A DNA stretch of 24,357 nt from Mesostigma viride. Taxonomy: Eukaryota > Streptophyta > Mesostigmatophyceae > Mesostigmatales > Mesostigmataceae. The notes under the pieces are model-generated. The model did no database searches. It was given only the letters and a program-made list of their open reading frames with translations, and was not told the DNA's origin. Shown here piece by piece: positions 7,706 to 17,384 of the stretch (positions are counted from its first letter, which is position 1; every line of letters begins with the position of its first letter). The stretch covers positions 1 through 24,357 of the forward strand of contig RPFO01001071.1 of the NCBI GenBank assembly GCA_009746045.1. The letters run 5' to 3'. The position numbers and the translations under genes were made by a program.

Positions 7706-8573
7706 GGAAAGGCGAAGAAGAAACTCCAGTTCGGTTTCCCCGTGGATCCGCGTCTGGGACTGTGTCCGGAGAGGCCGCCGTGTTGTTGGCCAGGCCGCGG
7801 TCGGCGAACCAGTTGCACAACCGGGGGCGGGAGGGGCCTCCCTCCCACCCAACGCACCAGCCCACGCACCAGCCTTACCGTGCGGTCAGCCAGAAAAAAC
7901 GTACGAAGAGTTGATGGCAGAGGCGGCGGCTGCGCAGGGGCAGAAGGCAAAACGTCGGGGAGGGGGCAGGCGAGGGGCGGGGCAGGAGACGGAGGGTGCC
8001 GACGAACCTGCACAGCCGCAGAAGGGTGGTGGTCAGGGCAGAGATGCGACGGCCGAAAACCGAATCAGGGACGTTCGGCCGGACGTCCGGATGCGCTTTA
8101 TGGATGGCGCGAAACTGAGTCGCGGAGGTTGGAGTTCGAAATGGGTAGACGAGGTGTGCATAAACTGGGAGCACAAGTACCCCAAGAAGGAAGATTTTCC
8201 GCTCTTTGGCACCCTCCTGGGCAAAGAGAGGGAGAAGGTGGTGATCAGATGGTTTGATGAAGGGCACGACCTCGGTTGGAGTAATGAGTGCGAGCAAAAG
8301 TTTCGTTTCCCTCTGAAGTTCGCTAGAGAACATGTTACTCTCCTGAAGGAAGGCGCCAGCTGGGACAACATTCCTTCATATCGACTGGCAAGCGATGATG
8401 GGCGAGGACTTTGCACGAAATCGCGTTTTGCACGTAATTGCCCACCGCAACGTGGAGAAATGCAGATGTACATAGTAGTTGGTTCAGTGACCGTGACTTT
8501 GGGCAGTTTAGTAGTTGGGGTGACGTGTCTGAATGTATATATGGTGGGGCGCGTCCAAGGGGGTCCACGCTGA
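7706..8573 (+). CDS. Exon-like block after a splice acceptor, frame uncertain; unrecognised protein
   Basis: A 3' splice site (TTTACGTGCAG) ends at 7705. From 7881 to 8573 one frame (codon starts divisible by three; first ATG at 7914) reads well: QPEKTYEELMAEAAAAQ, then Gly/Arg-rich, then an ordered part with many Trp and charged residues (RFMDGAKLSRGGWSSKW; INWEHKYPKKEDFPLFG; VIRWFDEGHDLGWSNE). The last about 30 residues are hydrophobic, which may be a membrane helix or simply read-through into noncoding DNA. Upstream of 7880 the best frame is different (KGEEETPVRFPRGSASG...) and stops at 7914. A separate gene, an alternative 3' exon of the upstream gene, or a frame-broken exon are all possible. 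Confidence 0.45.
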
Positions 8574-9014
8574 TTGAGCACTTGCATGTGTTCTTTCAAC
8601 ATATTCGGACATGTATGAAATGAATAAATTGTTTGGACGATTGCAAATTGATTGATTGAAGAATGAGATACCATTAATAATTGAAAAATGTAAAACCTCA
8701 TTGTGAATTTGTACTTCAAACTTTCACATGCATGCCCCAAATTGTGCATTTGTGCAGGTTTTAATTATGAGAAGTAGCATTTCTCTACAAATATTGAGAA
8801 ATTTAGGGGCACTTGGGGTTGTTGGCCATGTTCATTCATGATAAAATGGACTTTTTATGCTGTAACATCATATTCCACTAGTCCAAAACGCTGCTTTCAT
8901 GACGTCAAAAGTACCAGCAATGGCCCTAGGTTGGAGCAGTAGATGTTGGGGACGCCCGAGGTCCCATTGTAGGCTGGGCGCGGCTAGATACTGAAAGCAT
9001 CATCCATGGGGGCC
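8574..9014. other. AT-rich intergenic stretch with a possible polyA signal
   Basis: AATAAA at 8623-8628 follows the previous reading frame and could end its transcript. The rest, up to the start of LINE homology near 9015, shows no coding frame or clear repeat. A TGACGTCA octamer lies near 8899. Confidence 0.5.
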
Positions 9015-9015
9015 A

Positions 9016-10126
9016 TGCCCGCCCTGCCCACTGCAGACCGGCGTCTGGCAGGGTTGCGTCCTGTCGCCGTACCTGTTTATTATTGTAGTGGATTATGTTA
9101 TGCGCCAGGCACGTGCTCGCTTTGCTAGCATTGCAGGCCGTGCCCCTGGCCTAGCGATCACGAACGAGCTTGGGGAAGGGGGGCCGACTAACAAGCAGAA
9201 TTTACTAGCTGACCTCATTTATGCCGACGACATCACGCTCATCGAGAAGCCGGAGTCTGCCCTTGGAACTTTGGCTGGACTGCCTGGCGCTCGAGGCTCG
9301 GGCGGTTGGTCTAGAAATCAGCCCCAAAACGGAGGCCCTGGCCCTCGGCATGGCAGGGCCCCCACCCACACTCCGCCTCTTAGACGATGCCGAGGTCAAC
9401 TACCCTACTTCAGGCCGCTTCAAGCTGCTCGGCAGTTGGCTTCCTGACTGCGAGGACGACATGACGACACGGATCGGCATGGCGTGGGCGCACCTCCATG
9501 ACCACCGCCGCTGGTGGAGCAACCCCGCCCTACCCCGGATCGTCAAGCGTGACCTCTTCAAGGTCGTCATTCTGACGATCCTGACCTACGGCGCCGAGAC
9601 GTGGACACTGATGCAGGAGCTGGAGCAACGACTCGACGGCGCCGTCACCAAGATGCTGCGCAAGGCCCTTAACATCCCCTTTGGTTTGCACATTAGTAAT
9701 GAGGATTTGTACGCTGATTTGCCCTATGTTTCCCACATTATTAGGCACAGGCGCCTGGGCCTAGCCGGGCACCTGGCCCGCACAGATCAGGTAGATACAT
9801 CAGATAGACTAGCTGGCACCAAGCCCGCCCAGCCTGGGCGATATGTCCTCACCTGGCGTGCCCCCGGCCGCGCGCGGCAGGGCCGCCACCCGTGGACTTT
9901 TCGTGATAGACTCGGCATGGACATGTGCTACACTAGACGTGACGGGCTCACCCCCGGGCAGCCTCCTGGTTTGTCTGTAATATGGAGGCAGATGGTGCGC
10001 AAGGATAGATGGCAAGTAGTGATGAAGGAGACCACCCCCAAGCCTGTGGGGGCTCCGCGTGTGACCAAGTATGGCATTCATAGCGATTCGGGCCGCGGTG
10101 CCCACACCCCTGTAACTAGGACCTAG
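9016..10126 (+). pseudogene. LINE ORF2 fragment: C-terminal half of reverse transcriptase and C-terminal domain
   Basis: The RT catalytic box YADD lies at 9220-9231, preceded by GVWQGCVLSPYLF. A one-base frameshift near 9265 separates it from the frame used to 10126 (ELWLDCLALEARAVGLEIS). Downstream motifs ILTYGAETWTL, ISNEDLY and GHLARTDQVDT are those of the region after RT in this LINE group, and match the other two copies in the window. Missing: endonuclease, RT fingers and the first catalytic Asp box. Dead copy. Confidence 0.85.
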
Positions 10127-10181
10127 ATAGCTTATACCATCCATTCCATCCCATGTTCCCCTCCCACTGAGGACTTATGCT

Positions 10182-10200
10182 CACGTGACGCAGTCACGTG
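10182..10200 (+). other. 3' terminal hairpin of LINE copy A
   Basis: CACGTGAC and GTCACGTG form a perfect 8-bp stem with a GCA loop, 3 nt before the TTAA tail. Copies B, C and D have hairpins of different sequence at the same place. Confidence 0.75.
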
Positions 10201-10203
10201 TCT

Positions 10204-11700
10204 ATTAATTAATTAATTAATGGGGGCCATTATGGGCGCACATGCGCGTGGGCCACTTGCAAGGCTAAGCCTATCTAATCTACACTACTGGTATATTCCC
10301 TAGCCTGGAGTGGCAGGAGGGGCCTGCCAGGGCTTGTGGTCAACGTGGATGACCGCCCCCCTCCAGTATACCGGCTTCCCCCCTGCACGCTGCCGGAGCT
10401 GAAGGTAGGTCGGCCATAGCTCGCGTCGCCGCTGTTGCTGGGCCAAGGTCAAGTCGTCGTCCAGCGTGAAGCGAGTCTCCGAGAGCTTCTTGCGGCATTT
10501 AAGGAACGCCAGCTTGTCCGTCATGTACTTAAAGGTGAGGAGCACGGGTGCCGGGCCAGCCTTCCCCCGCGCGCGGGGGAGGCGGACAACCGACATGTCC
10601 AGCTCACCAGTGAGTAACATGGGGGCAAGAATGGCGCGCTTAACTGCCTCAAGGAGACTCGTGGAGGTCTCACCTGCCGGCTGGTCGAAGTGCTTGACGA
10701 TGACATTGTGGCTGCGCTTGTCGAGCTCGGCCGCCTCGCGAAGGTCGAGGGCTTGTTGCTTGAGTTGTGCCGCGATGATGGAGGTGGTGGAGGTGGTGTG
10801 ATGCTTAAGCAAGTCCGCCCAGGTGGAGGGAACATCACTGGCCGGGCCAGCAGGTGCCGGCTGGGCAGCGATTTCCTGCACCGCTTGGGCGGTGAGGCCG
10901 GCGGTGTCATGCAAGCTCTCAAGGGCGGTGGCGGTGGCTTGAAGGCGTTGGTCGAGGTCGAGGAGCTGGGCTTTGATGTCGGCAGTGAAGGCGGAAACGG
11001 CGGTGGAGGTGGAGGCGGCGGCGGTGGAAATCTGAGGAAGTTCAGCAGTCAGCGTGCCGCCGATTGCTGAAATGTCGGCAGCAAGGGGGGTCACGTGCTG
11101 CTGGAAGGCTTCCGTCAGGATGGAACGGAGTGTGGGGGCGGAGATGGATGGAGCCCAGATCTCGCCGTCGGAGCGCTTGAGAAGGGAGTTGAGGATGGCG
11201 TGCTGGAGTTCGGGGCGCTTGCACCCGGGCAGCAGGGTGAGGTGTCGCCAGAGGCGGCCGTCCGGGAGAAGGAGGCGATTGTTCTCGTGGAGATGGAGGC
11301 ACAGGTCGTAAAGCGAAGCGTAGTCCCCGAATAAGATGCATCTCATAGCATCGGTCGGAGACGGGTTGGTCCAGTCGTAATCAGTGACCATGAAAGGCAG
11401 TTGCCGAAAGCTCGGTTCGATTGAGGGGCGGGAGGGCCCTCCTGTTTTGTCGGCTGAGCGGGTGCGCTTGGGGTCAGGCGATGCAGATGGCGAGGCGTTA
11501 AGCCCGGGAGGTTGCTGGACGACCACCAGTGCACGACTAGTGTCGCCGCTGCCTGCCGGACCTGATGGCGGAGCTGCAGCCTGAGCTGCAGACGTATTTT
11601 CATTGCCGAGCGCAGCCGCCAGGCTGCGTTGCGTCGAGGCGCGTTTATTCGCCATATATTGCGTAATAGCGTCGGAAAATTATATCAGCATGTGCGTCTT
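10204..11700 (-). mobile_element. ORF1-only LINE unit F, minus strand
   Basis: In minus orientation it holds a 5' leader box (11676-11699, shared with unit E), an intact ORF1 (11655-10300), about 80 nt of LINE-type 3' UTR (GTAGATTAGATAGG resembling the 3' UTR of copy C) and the TTAA tail (10221-10204). No ORF2 lies between ORF1 and the tail. This is the layout of a non-autonomous ORF1-only derivative, like HAL1 half-LINEs of mammals. Confidence 0.65.
10300..11655 (-). CDS. LINE ORF1 protein (RNA-binding, coiled-coil/RRM type), 451 aa
   Basis: ATG at 11655; stop TAG at 10300-10302; no frame break. Residues 1-75 are low complexity with a basic patch (PKRTRSADK). Residues 80-165 form a conserved-looking region (FRQLPFMVTDYDW...). 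Residues 190-275 are Ala/Thr/Leu-rich and probably coiled coil, the trimerisation part in known ORF1 proteins. Residues 314-388 look like the ORF1 RRM (SHNVIVKHF; RLPRARGKAGPAPVLLTF), followed by the C-terminal domain (FTLDDDLTLAQQQRRRELWP). ORF1 proteins bind the LINE RNA to form the ribonucleoprotein. No zinc knuckle seen. The intact frame suggests a young or selected copy. Confidence 0.8.
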   Translation of the reverse strand: MANKRASTQRSLAAALGNENTSAAQAAAPPSGPAGSGDTSRALVVVQQPPGLNASPSASPDPKRTRSADKTGGPSRPSIEPSFRQLPFMVTDYDWTNPSPTDAMRCILFGDYASLYDLCLHLHENNRLLLPDGRLWRHLTLLPGCKRPELQHAILNSLLKRSDGEIWAPSISAPTLRSILTEAFQQHVTPLAADISAIGGTLTAELPQISTAAASTSTAVSAFTADIKAQLLDLDQRLQATATALESLHDTAGLTAQAVQEIAAQPAPAGPASDVPSTWADLLKHHTTSTTSIIAAQLKQQALDLREAAELDKRSHNVIVKHFDQPAGETSTSLLEAVKRAILAPMLLTGELDMSVVRLPRARGKAGPAPVLLTFKYMTDKLAFLKCRKKLSETRFTLDDDLTLAQQQRRRELWPTYLQLRQRAGGKPVYWRGAVIHVDHKPWQAPPATPG

Positions 11701-11893
11701 AGAAAGACGAAGCGATTGTGATATTCACGGCTAAATTCGGTGCTCAAACGTGAAAGTTATGAGCTCCGACAGCCATGGCTACCTCGTGGCCGGAATTTGT
11801 GGTGACGTGAGCCATTGGCTCATCCTTCTCCACAGCAATACTCATGTGTATGATTCATTGTCATCCCCTGAATTCTCTCCTGTGGGGATTGAA
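11656..11893 (-). other. 5' leader of ORF1 unit F and flank
   Basis: The stretch between the ORF1 start and the tail of copy B has no coding frame. Positions 11676-11699 match, on the minus strand, a box upstream of the other ORF1 unit at 21632-21658 (common pattern GACGNACANGCNGATNTAAT). It may be the 5' end or internal promoter of the element. Confidence 0.45.
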
Positions 11894-11917
11894 AAATTAA
11901 ATTAAATTAAATTATAA

Positions 11918-11940
11918 CATGCCTCCGTGGGGAGGTCATG
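11918..11940 (-). other. 3' terminal hairpin of LINE copy B
   Basis: Plus-strand order: CATG, CCTCC, loop GTGG, GGAGG, unpaired T, CATG. Both the inner 5-bp and outer 4-bp stems pair, with one bulged base. Confidence 0.75.
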
Positions 11941-12022
11941 TAGCACATATTTCATGATGGATGGGGTGGAGGAAGCCGCGTGATCGAACTATCCTAACTC
12001 TATCTAGAAAATCCTAACTGCA

Positions 12023-13021
12023 CTACTCATCAAAACGCCTCCTCCGCTTGGGGGGAGGTGGCTTGCCCACAGGGTCGGGCGTGTGCGCCTTGACAATCTT
12101 CTTCCACCGCGTCTTGTCCTGCATGGCAGTCCAAAGACGGGAGAGAGAGTGGATGCGGTGCTCAAACTGGGCTGGGACCACTAGGTCGTCCAGCAACATC
12201 TGAACGTAGTTCGTGACAGGTTTCCCTACCCTTTTGGGAATGTCCTTGGGGCCAGGCCAGGTCAGAATGTGCCGCCCTGGCTGTCCAAGCCGCTGGGGGG
12301 CGGCCAGACCAAGGGTGGTGTCGACCTGGCTGGTGCGTGCAAGGTGTCCTACAAATGCTATCCTACGCTGCCTAATCTCGTCTGAAACACGAGGCATGCC
12401 ATGATACAAAGACTCTGATGACGGACGCTCGGAAAAACCTACATTAAGGACCTGCCGGAGCATCCTGTAGACTGTGCCGTCGAGCCGAGCTGCCAGTTTG
12501 GGTGTGAGGGTCCACGCCTCGGCGCCATACGTGAGCACCGTGAGGACGAGGACCTTGAAGAGCATGCGCTTGCGGTGCCCGTGAAGGCCCTTCGAGCGCC
12601 AGTAGGGTGTGAGCGAACGGAGCTTGGCCCAGGCAAGGCCGATGCGGGTGTCCACATCGTCGGCGGTGTCAGGAAGCCAGCTCCCCAGCAGCTTGAAGCG
12701 GTCGCGGAACGGGACCTCCGTCCCGTCGAGCAGGCGCGGCAGCGGTGGTTTACTGGATGCTCCTATCACCATCGCCTCAGTTTTGACACTAATCTCCAGC
12801 CCCACCGCCCGAGCCTCCAGGCCCAGGCAGTCCAGCCAGGTCTGAATGTGCTCGGGGCTCTCGATGAGGGTGGTATCATCCGCATAAATCAGATCGGCAA
12901 GGCGGTAACCAGGTCTAACCCCGCCGTGCTCTTTCACGTTAAGGATGTCCAAGCCTGGCTCGAACCCCTTAAGAGCAGTAAAGCGCGCACCTGTGGGGCC
13001 GGATGGACTGTATGTAACCAC
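12023..13021 (-). pseudogene. LINE ORF2 fragment: RT end and C-terminal domain
   Basis: YADD lies at 12886-12875 (LADLIYADDTTLIESPEH). Following motifs WLDCLGLEARAVGLEIS, FKLLGSWLPD, LTYGAEAWTLTPKL and GHLARTSQVDT align with copies A and C. The C-terminus ends in a proline and arginine tail (PPPPKRRRRFDE). No frame break inside this part, but the RT is incomplete at its N-terminal side, so the copy cannot be active. Confidence 0.85.
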
Positions 13022-13090
13022 TCACGGGGGATGCTTTGGGCTGCCCGAACGATTTCATCCCCATGAAGATAACAAACCAGTTGTGAGGGA

Positions 13091-13250
13091 AAGAAATGAG
13101 TGTACGACCTCCATGGCCGAGGCTCATTCCTTTTAGCTATTTCCGAAAGCTGATGACGCAAGCAAGTCCTGCGCCCTAGAATGAGCTGTCAAACCTGGCT
13201 ACGCGCATGCCAATTGCCAAACTATGTGCGCATATCCCAGCAATACAGCA
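13091..13250. other. Spacer between LINE copies B and C
   Basis: No gene or clear repeat visible. It may be the target DNA into which the LINEs inserted. Confidence 0.4.
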
Positions 13251-13273
13251 TTAATTAATTAATTAATTAGACT

Positions 13274-13296
13274 CGTGCTCCCGTTGGGGAGTCACG
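13274..13296 (-). other. 3' terminal hairpin of LINE copy C
   Basis: Plus-strand order: CGTG, CTCCC, loop GTTG, GGGAG, unpaired T, CACG. It has the same architecture as copy B with both stems changed in a compensating way. Confidence 0.8.
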
Positions 13297-13439
13297 GAGC
13301 ATTAACCCCGATGAATGGATGGATGGGTGCACACATTCCTACCGGTCTAATCTATCTACATTGGCTACATACTACATCTATCTAACAACATTCTAACTAC
13401 ATCATCTATCTAGGCAGCCGCACGCTGCCCTAGGGGGAG

Positions 13440-15759
13440 CTATCTAGCGTGCCTCCCGCGGGATTGCACACGCGGGCGCTTCCCCACTGGGGGGGGCTCG
13501 TTGTCCTCTATGACCTGGGCCCACTTGGCCTTGTCCATCATCTTCTTCCAAATCACGGAGAGGCCTAGGCCCCCCATGTCCTCTACTAGCTGTTCTTTGA
13601 AGGTGCGGGCCTTGCGGCGTCTAACATCACTGGGCCCAGCCCACGTCAGGAGGTGCCGGCCAGGCTGGGCTGGTCGCAGTCCTGCGGGGGGGCCACGTGA
13701 GGTGTCTACCTGGTTGGTGCGAGCTAGGTGCCCTACTAGCTGCAGGCGGCGTTGCTTAATTGTGCTGGTGATATAGGGCATGCCCTGGTACAGGTCCTCA
13801 TTGCGGACATGAGCAGCATATCCTACTCTGAAAATGGAACGCAGCATGCTGGTGACCGCGCCGTCCAGCTTGCGGGCCAGGTCGGCGGTGAGGGTCCACG
13901 TCTCGGCGCCATACGTGAGAACAGGAAGGACGAGGACCTTGAACAGGTCCTGTTTCTCGATCTTGCCCAGGGGCTTGCGACATAGGGCCCGGTACTGGCG
14001 TAAAGCGTGCCAGGCGAGGGAGATGCGGTGGTCCACATCAACCTCGCAGCTAGGGAGCAGGCTGCCCAGCAGCTTAACGCGGTCCCGATACAGGACTCGA
14101 GAGCCGTCTAGGAGATAGAGGGGCGGCGCTGAGGTGGTGAGCCCCACCGCCAGGGCCTCTGTCTTCTTGCTGACCTCAAGCCCCACTGCACGGGCCTCGA
14201 GAGCCAGGCAGTCAAGCCATGTCTGCACGTGCTCAGTGTCCTCAAAGAGGGTGGTGTCGTCTGCGTAAATGATGTCTGCCAGCCGAATCTCCGTGTCCGC
14301 ACCGCCATGCCAGAATTTGTTAGCAACCTGCACTCCTGGTTCCCTGCCCACGATGCGGGCAAATCGCTTGCGCGCCTGAATCATTACGTATTCGACAACA
14401 ATAATGAACAGGTAGGGCGACAGCACGCAGCCCTGCCACACACCCTTCTGTAAAGGGCATGGGGGCGTGGTCCCGTAAGAAGTGCGCACCGAAGTGGTGG
14501 ACCCTTCATACAGGTTGCGGATGACAGCAATCAGGGGGCGGGGGATCCGGAACAACTCGAGGATGTCCCAAAGCGCAGGCCAGAAAACTGAATCGAAGGC
14601 TTTGATGAAGTCCACCAGCACAAGGTGCAAAGGGGACTCACCAGGCTGAAGGCGTTGCAGTTCCTCCACCAGTCGGCGAGTAGCGAAGAGCGCCTGTACT
14701 GTGTTGCGACCTGAACGGAAGCCGTGCTGAGTCTCGCTGAGGTGACCGTCCAGCCCTGGCCGTGCGCAGGCGGTTCAGGATGAGCCGCATAAGAAGCTTG
14801 AGGGGGGCACTTTGAATGCACACCCCTCTGTAGTTGCCGGGGTCGGCAGGCGACCCCTTGTTCTTGTACAGCATCGTGCGAAAACTGTGTTGCCAGGCCG
14901 CTGGAGGTGGTTGCGACGACAGCAGAAGGCGGTTGCAGATGTCCCGGAAGAGCAGCATAACACCTGTGTCCTCGAATTCGGCTGCAAGTTTTACAACTGC
15001 GGCCGGGATCTCGTCAGAGCCGGTGGCTGCGTCATAACGCAGGCGCTGGACCGCCTCCGTGACCTCGCGAGAGGTGAAAGGAGGCATGTCAGACGGGTCG
15101 CCAAGTGGGCCGACCAGCGGGGGGACTAGGTAGTCCGCCGCTGACCTAGGCGGGGCCGGGGGCCCTGCGGGGCCGGCCAGGGCGGCCGGGCGGGCGGCGG
15201 CGGCTGGGAGCAGGGGTGGGGGCGGCGCAGCTGTCCCCACGACCTCGGCCGTGGCCGTGGCCCAGGTACGAAGCCGCTTGGCTGGGGCGCCGGGGACGTC
15301 GTGGCGGTGGGGCCGGCCGAGGCCGTCCGGGTGCCCGAGGCGCTTGTACCAGAACCAGGCCCCCTTGCCGTCGTGCTTCTGCTGGCAGCTGCGCAGGTCC
15401 TTGACCATCTGCTGAGCATCTGCCTTCTCAGCCTGCTCGTAGGCGGCCCTCAGAGCTGCTTGCAGCCCAGGTTTGGCGAGTGGATCTCGGTTGCGGCGGA
15501 GCATCTGCCTGGCGGCGACCACTGTCGGTGCGTGACGGTGGACAGCAAGCTGCCGACGCGGAGGCAAGGTGGGGAGGGTGCGGGCAGCCAGGCGATACTT
15601 GGCGGCGACACCACGGAGGATCACTGAAATATCCCCCGGCGGCGGAATGGCGTGTAACTGCTGTCGGCTGCCCCCGGCGTCGAATACGGCCAGGAAATCA
15701 TCCCTGTGCGACATAGCGGCCTGCTCTTCTGCTGACATCTTGTCGGCATCCTTCAGCAC
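13440..15759 (-). pseudogene. LINE ORF2: linker, reverse transcriptase and C-terminal domain, frameshifted
   Basis: From 15759 the frame encodes an Ala/Arg/Pro-rich linker, then the RT N-terminal part (WQHSFRTMLYKNKGSPADPG, NYRGVCIQSAPLKLLMRLI). Near 14755 the frame shifts; the next frame gives HLSETQHGFRSGRNT, the first catalytic box (LVLVDFIKAFDSVFW), GVWQGCVLSPYLF and YADD (14267-14256). Then follow LTYGAETWTLTADL and GHLARTNQVDTSRG. All RT motifs are present in order. The protein would nick and copy the element RNA at the target site if intact. Confidence 0.88.
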
Positions 15760-16111
15760 AATCCGGACTCACTTTCAGATCTGGCTGAGGTGCCAGCTGT
15801 CGCGACGGTTTCACCCCAGGAAACCGCAATCTGATGCGAGCGAGCACGAGACGATGATCAGATTCCACCGTGCTGACAGAATCTTGCAGGACGCGAGCAT
15901 CGACAACTGAGGGGCGCTGAGCCCGACGTACGCAGACATAATCAAGGCACACCACCCGATCCGACGGCCCAAAAAAGGTGGCCAGCTGCTCAGCGGGGCG
16001 TGCGAAAGAAGCATTGCATGCAACCAGCGCAGATTCTGCCAGCAGATTCGCAAATAAAGGCGTGTTACCGTTGGCTGTCGTGTTGGTTGGGGAATACTGA
16101 GCGCCCCACAC
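15698..16111 (-). pseudogene. LINE ORF2 N-terminal remnant: end of APE-type endonuclease
   Basis: The frame encodes TTANGNTPLFANLLAESALV, resembling the NG.L...A....LV..N segment of APE endonucleases, then VVCLDYVCVRR and STVESDHRLVLARIRL, which holds the catalytic SDH motif. It overlaps the linker frame by about 60 nt, so a frameshift lies between 15698 and 15759. The catalytic N-terminal half of the endonuclease is absent. Confidence 0.75.
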
Positions 16112-16119
16112 TAGGAGTT

Positions 16120-16635
16120 AATTTTACGGGGCGTAAACGCCCCGGTTGAGGTTACCGGGGCGGTTACTGGCCAGTAACCATGTACGTTTCAGGTTACCGG
16201 CCAGGTTACCGGCCGGTAACCTTAAACGCGACAGACTAAATACCGGCCGGTAATGGTTACCGGGCGGTAATAGTTACCGGAACGTTTACTGGGCAGTAAC
16301 TTTTACCGGAGCCGTAACCATGCCCGTAACCTATCTGGGTTACGGTCATGGTTACGGCCCAAGTAGAAGTTACCGGGCGGTAAACTGCCATGGTTACGGG
16401 ACCAGTTCTGAGAACCGGGATGGGTTACCGGCATGGTTACGGGACCAGTTCTGATAACCGGGCCTGGCTACTGGCCTGGTTACGGGTCCGTCAACCGTCC
16501 CGTAACCTGCAGTAGTTACGGCCCAGTAGTTAACCCTGGCTACTGCGGTGGTTACGGGGCCGGTTATGCCCCAGTAATAATAGTAACCCATGCCTACATG
16601 CCTACAACGCAGCCTGTCCGGGTTATGGCCCCGAA
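16120..16635. repeat. Palindrome-rich GTTAC/GTAAC repeat block
   Basis: About 500 bp of degenerate units built on GGTTAC and its complement GTAACC, in both orientations. Perfect 18-bp palindromes occur at 16162-16179 (GGTTACTGGCCAGTAACC) and 16204-16221 (GGTTACCGGCCGGTAACC), with a 7-bp stem GGGGCGT/ACGCCCC at about 16128-16143. It starts right beside the 5' end of LINE copy C. Frames read from it are repeat artefacts. Confidence 0.85.
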
Positions 16636-17079
16636 TTCTAAAATGCATTGACCCCGGCTATGGTGAGTGGCTTGCATGATATGTTGCTTTTCAAGATGCA
16701 TTTTTGAATTAGGCATTTCATTAAAATGTTTAAGAAGTCATTAATAATCAATTGCACGAATCACTTCCATCCGATGTTGTCAACGTGGGCTTCATGATGA
16801 AATCGTGGAGATGACGCACAGGAAGTTCACGGAACATCTTAGGTAATAAATCAAGCCGTTACGGCAGTAGAACCTTGGCCGATGAGGGTGGCGTCTTGAA
16901 GCTGTTGTCACCCTCAAGTCCGCTCGGCCAGGGGTAATCGCCCATGTTGATTTGAAAGGTACCGCCGTCCATATGGCGGCTCCGCTTTTGGTGCGAGTTG
17001 ACCAACTTCCCGTCTTAATCATTCCGGATTGCCTGCAGTTCATTCCGCCTTTGTCCAAGTAAGACAGCAACTGTCACGC
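16636..17079. other. Unassigned stretch
   Basis: Mixed-composition DNA with short frames only; nothing recognised. Confidence 0.4.
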
Positions 17080-17375
17080 ACTCATAGAAAACGCAAAATG
17101 CCCCGAATGCAGTTACGGCCATACGGTAGCGAGGAATAGCAGTTGAAATTTCTAGTACACAGGCAACCAGTAAGAAAAGGGACGATGCGTGCACCACCAC
17201 CAATACGTACGTGCATCCCTCTCTTGAAAATGACAGCATCTTCCATGCCGTCCAAGAAAAACGCAACGTATTTAACATGAACCCGAATGCAGTTACGGTC
17301 GTAGAGTAGTGAGGACTGGCAGCTGAAAGTTCTAGTTGATGGGCTGAGAATAAGGAAAAAAATGATGCGTGCACT
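17080..17375. repeat. Two diverged direct copies of an about 180-bp unit
   Basis: The segment starting CCGAATGCAGTTACGG at 17103 recurs at 17283, and flanking parts align on both sides (CCAAG...AAACGCAA before; GATGCGTGCA after). A minus-strand frame of 119 codons across it shows the same internal duplication (TVTAFGF and AVTAFGA), but I see no sign that it is a gene. Confidence 0.7.
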
Positions 17376-17384
17376 CACCTACCC

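Larger units (their letters stand above)
9015..10221 (+). mobile_element. LINE copy A, 5'-truncated, plus strand
   Basis: Homology to the reverse transcriptase of the longer copy (13251-16111) starts abruptly in the middle of the RT domain (CPPCPLQ, then GVWQGCVLSPYLF) and continues through the ORF2 C-terminus, a short 3' UTR, an 8-bp hairpin (10182-10200) and a TTAA tail (10204-10221). Abrupt 5' loss with a kept 3' end is the usual mark of target-primed reverse transcription that stopped early. The tail is shared with the inverted neighbour. Confidence 0.85.
11894..13090 (-). mobile_element. LINE copy B, 5'-truncated, minus strand
   Basis: The tail is a pentamer repeat, ATTAA on the plus strand (11894-11914), next to a hairpin (11918-11940). 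ORF2 coding runs 13021 to 12023, and weak homology to copy C continues to about 13090 in another frame. The 5' part, endonuclease and first half of RT are missing. Confidence 0.8.
13251..16111 (-). mobile_element. LINE copy C, longest copy, minus strand, 5'-truncated
   Basis: Minus orientation: C-terminal part of an APE-type endonuclease (16111-15698), linker, complete RT and C-terminal domain to 13440, a 3' UTR with TAGATAGAT-type repeats, a hairpin (13296-13274) and a TTAA tail (13269-13251). At least two frameshifts make it non-functional. Homology stops at 16111, inside the endonuclease. No convincing target-site duplication was seen next to the ends. Confidence 0.88.

Noticed and set aside
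8470-8573. C-terminal membrane helix in the 7706-8573 frame
   Set aside because: The hydrophobic run is preceded by a change in composition and could be 3' UTR or intron read-through; not enough to claim a membrane protein.
9015-11700. Copy A and unit F as a single LINE with a twin-priming inversion
   Set aside because: Twin priming inverts the 5' part of one element; here each half has its own complete 3' UTR and they meet at the tail.
17015-17374. Minus-strand hydrophobic frame of 119 codons with an internal duplication
   Set aside because: The duplication is that of the 180-bp DNA repeat; no independent sign of coding.
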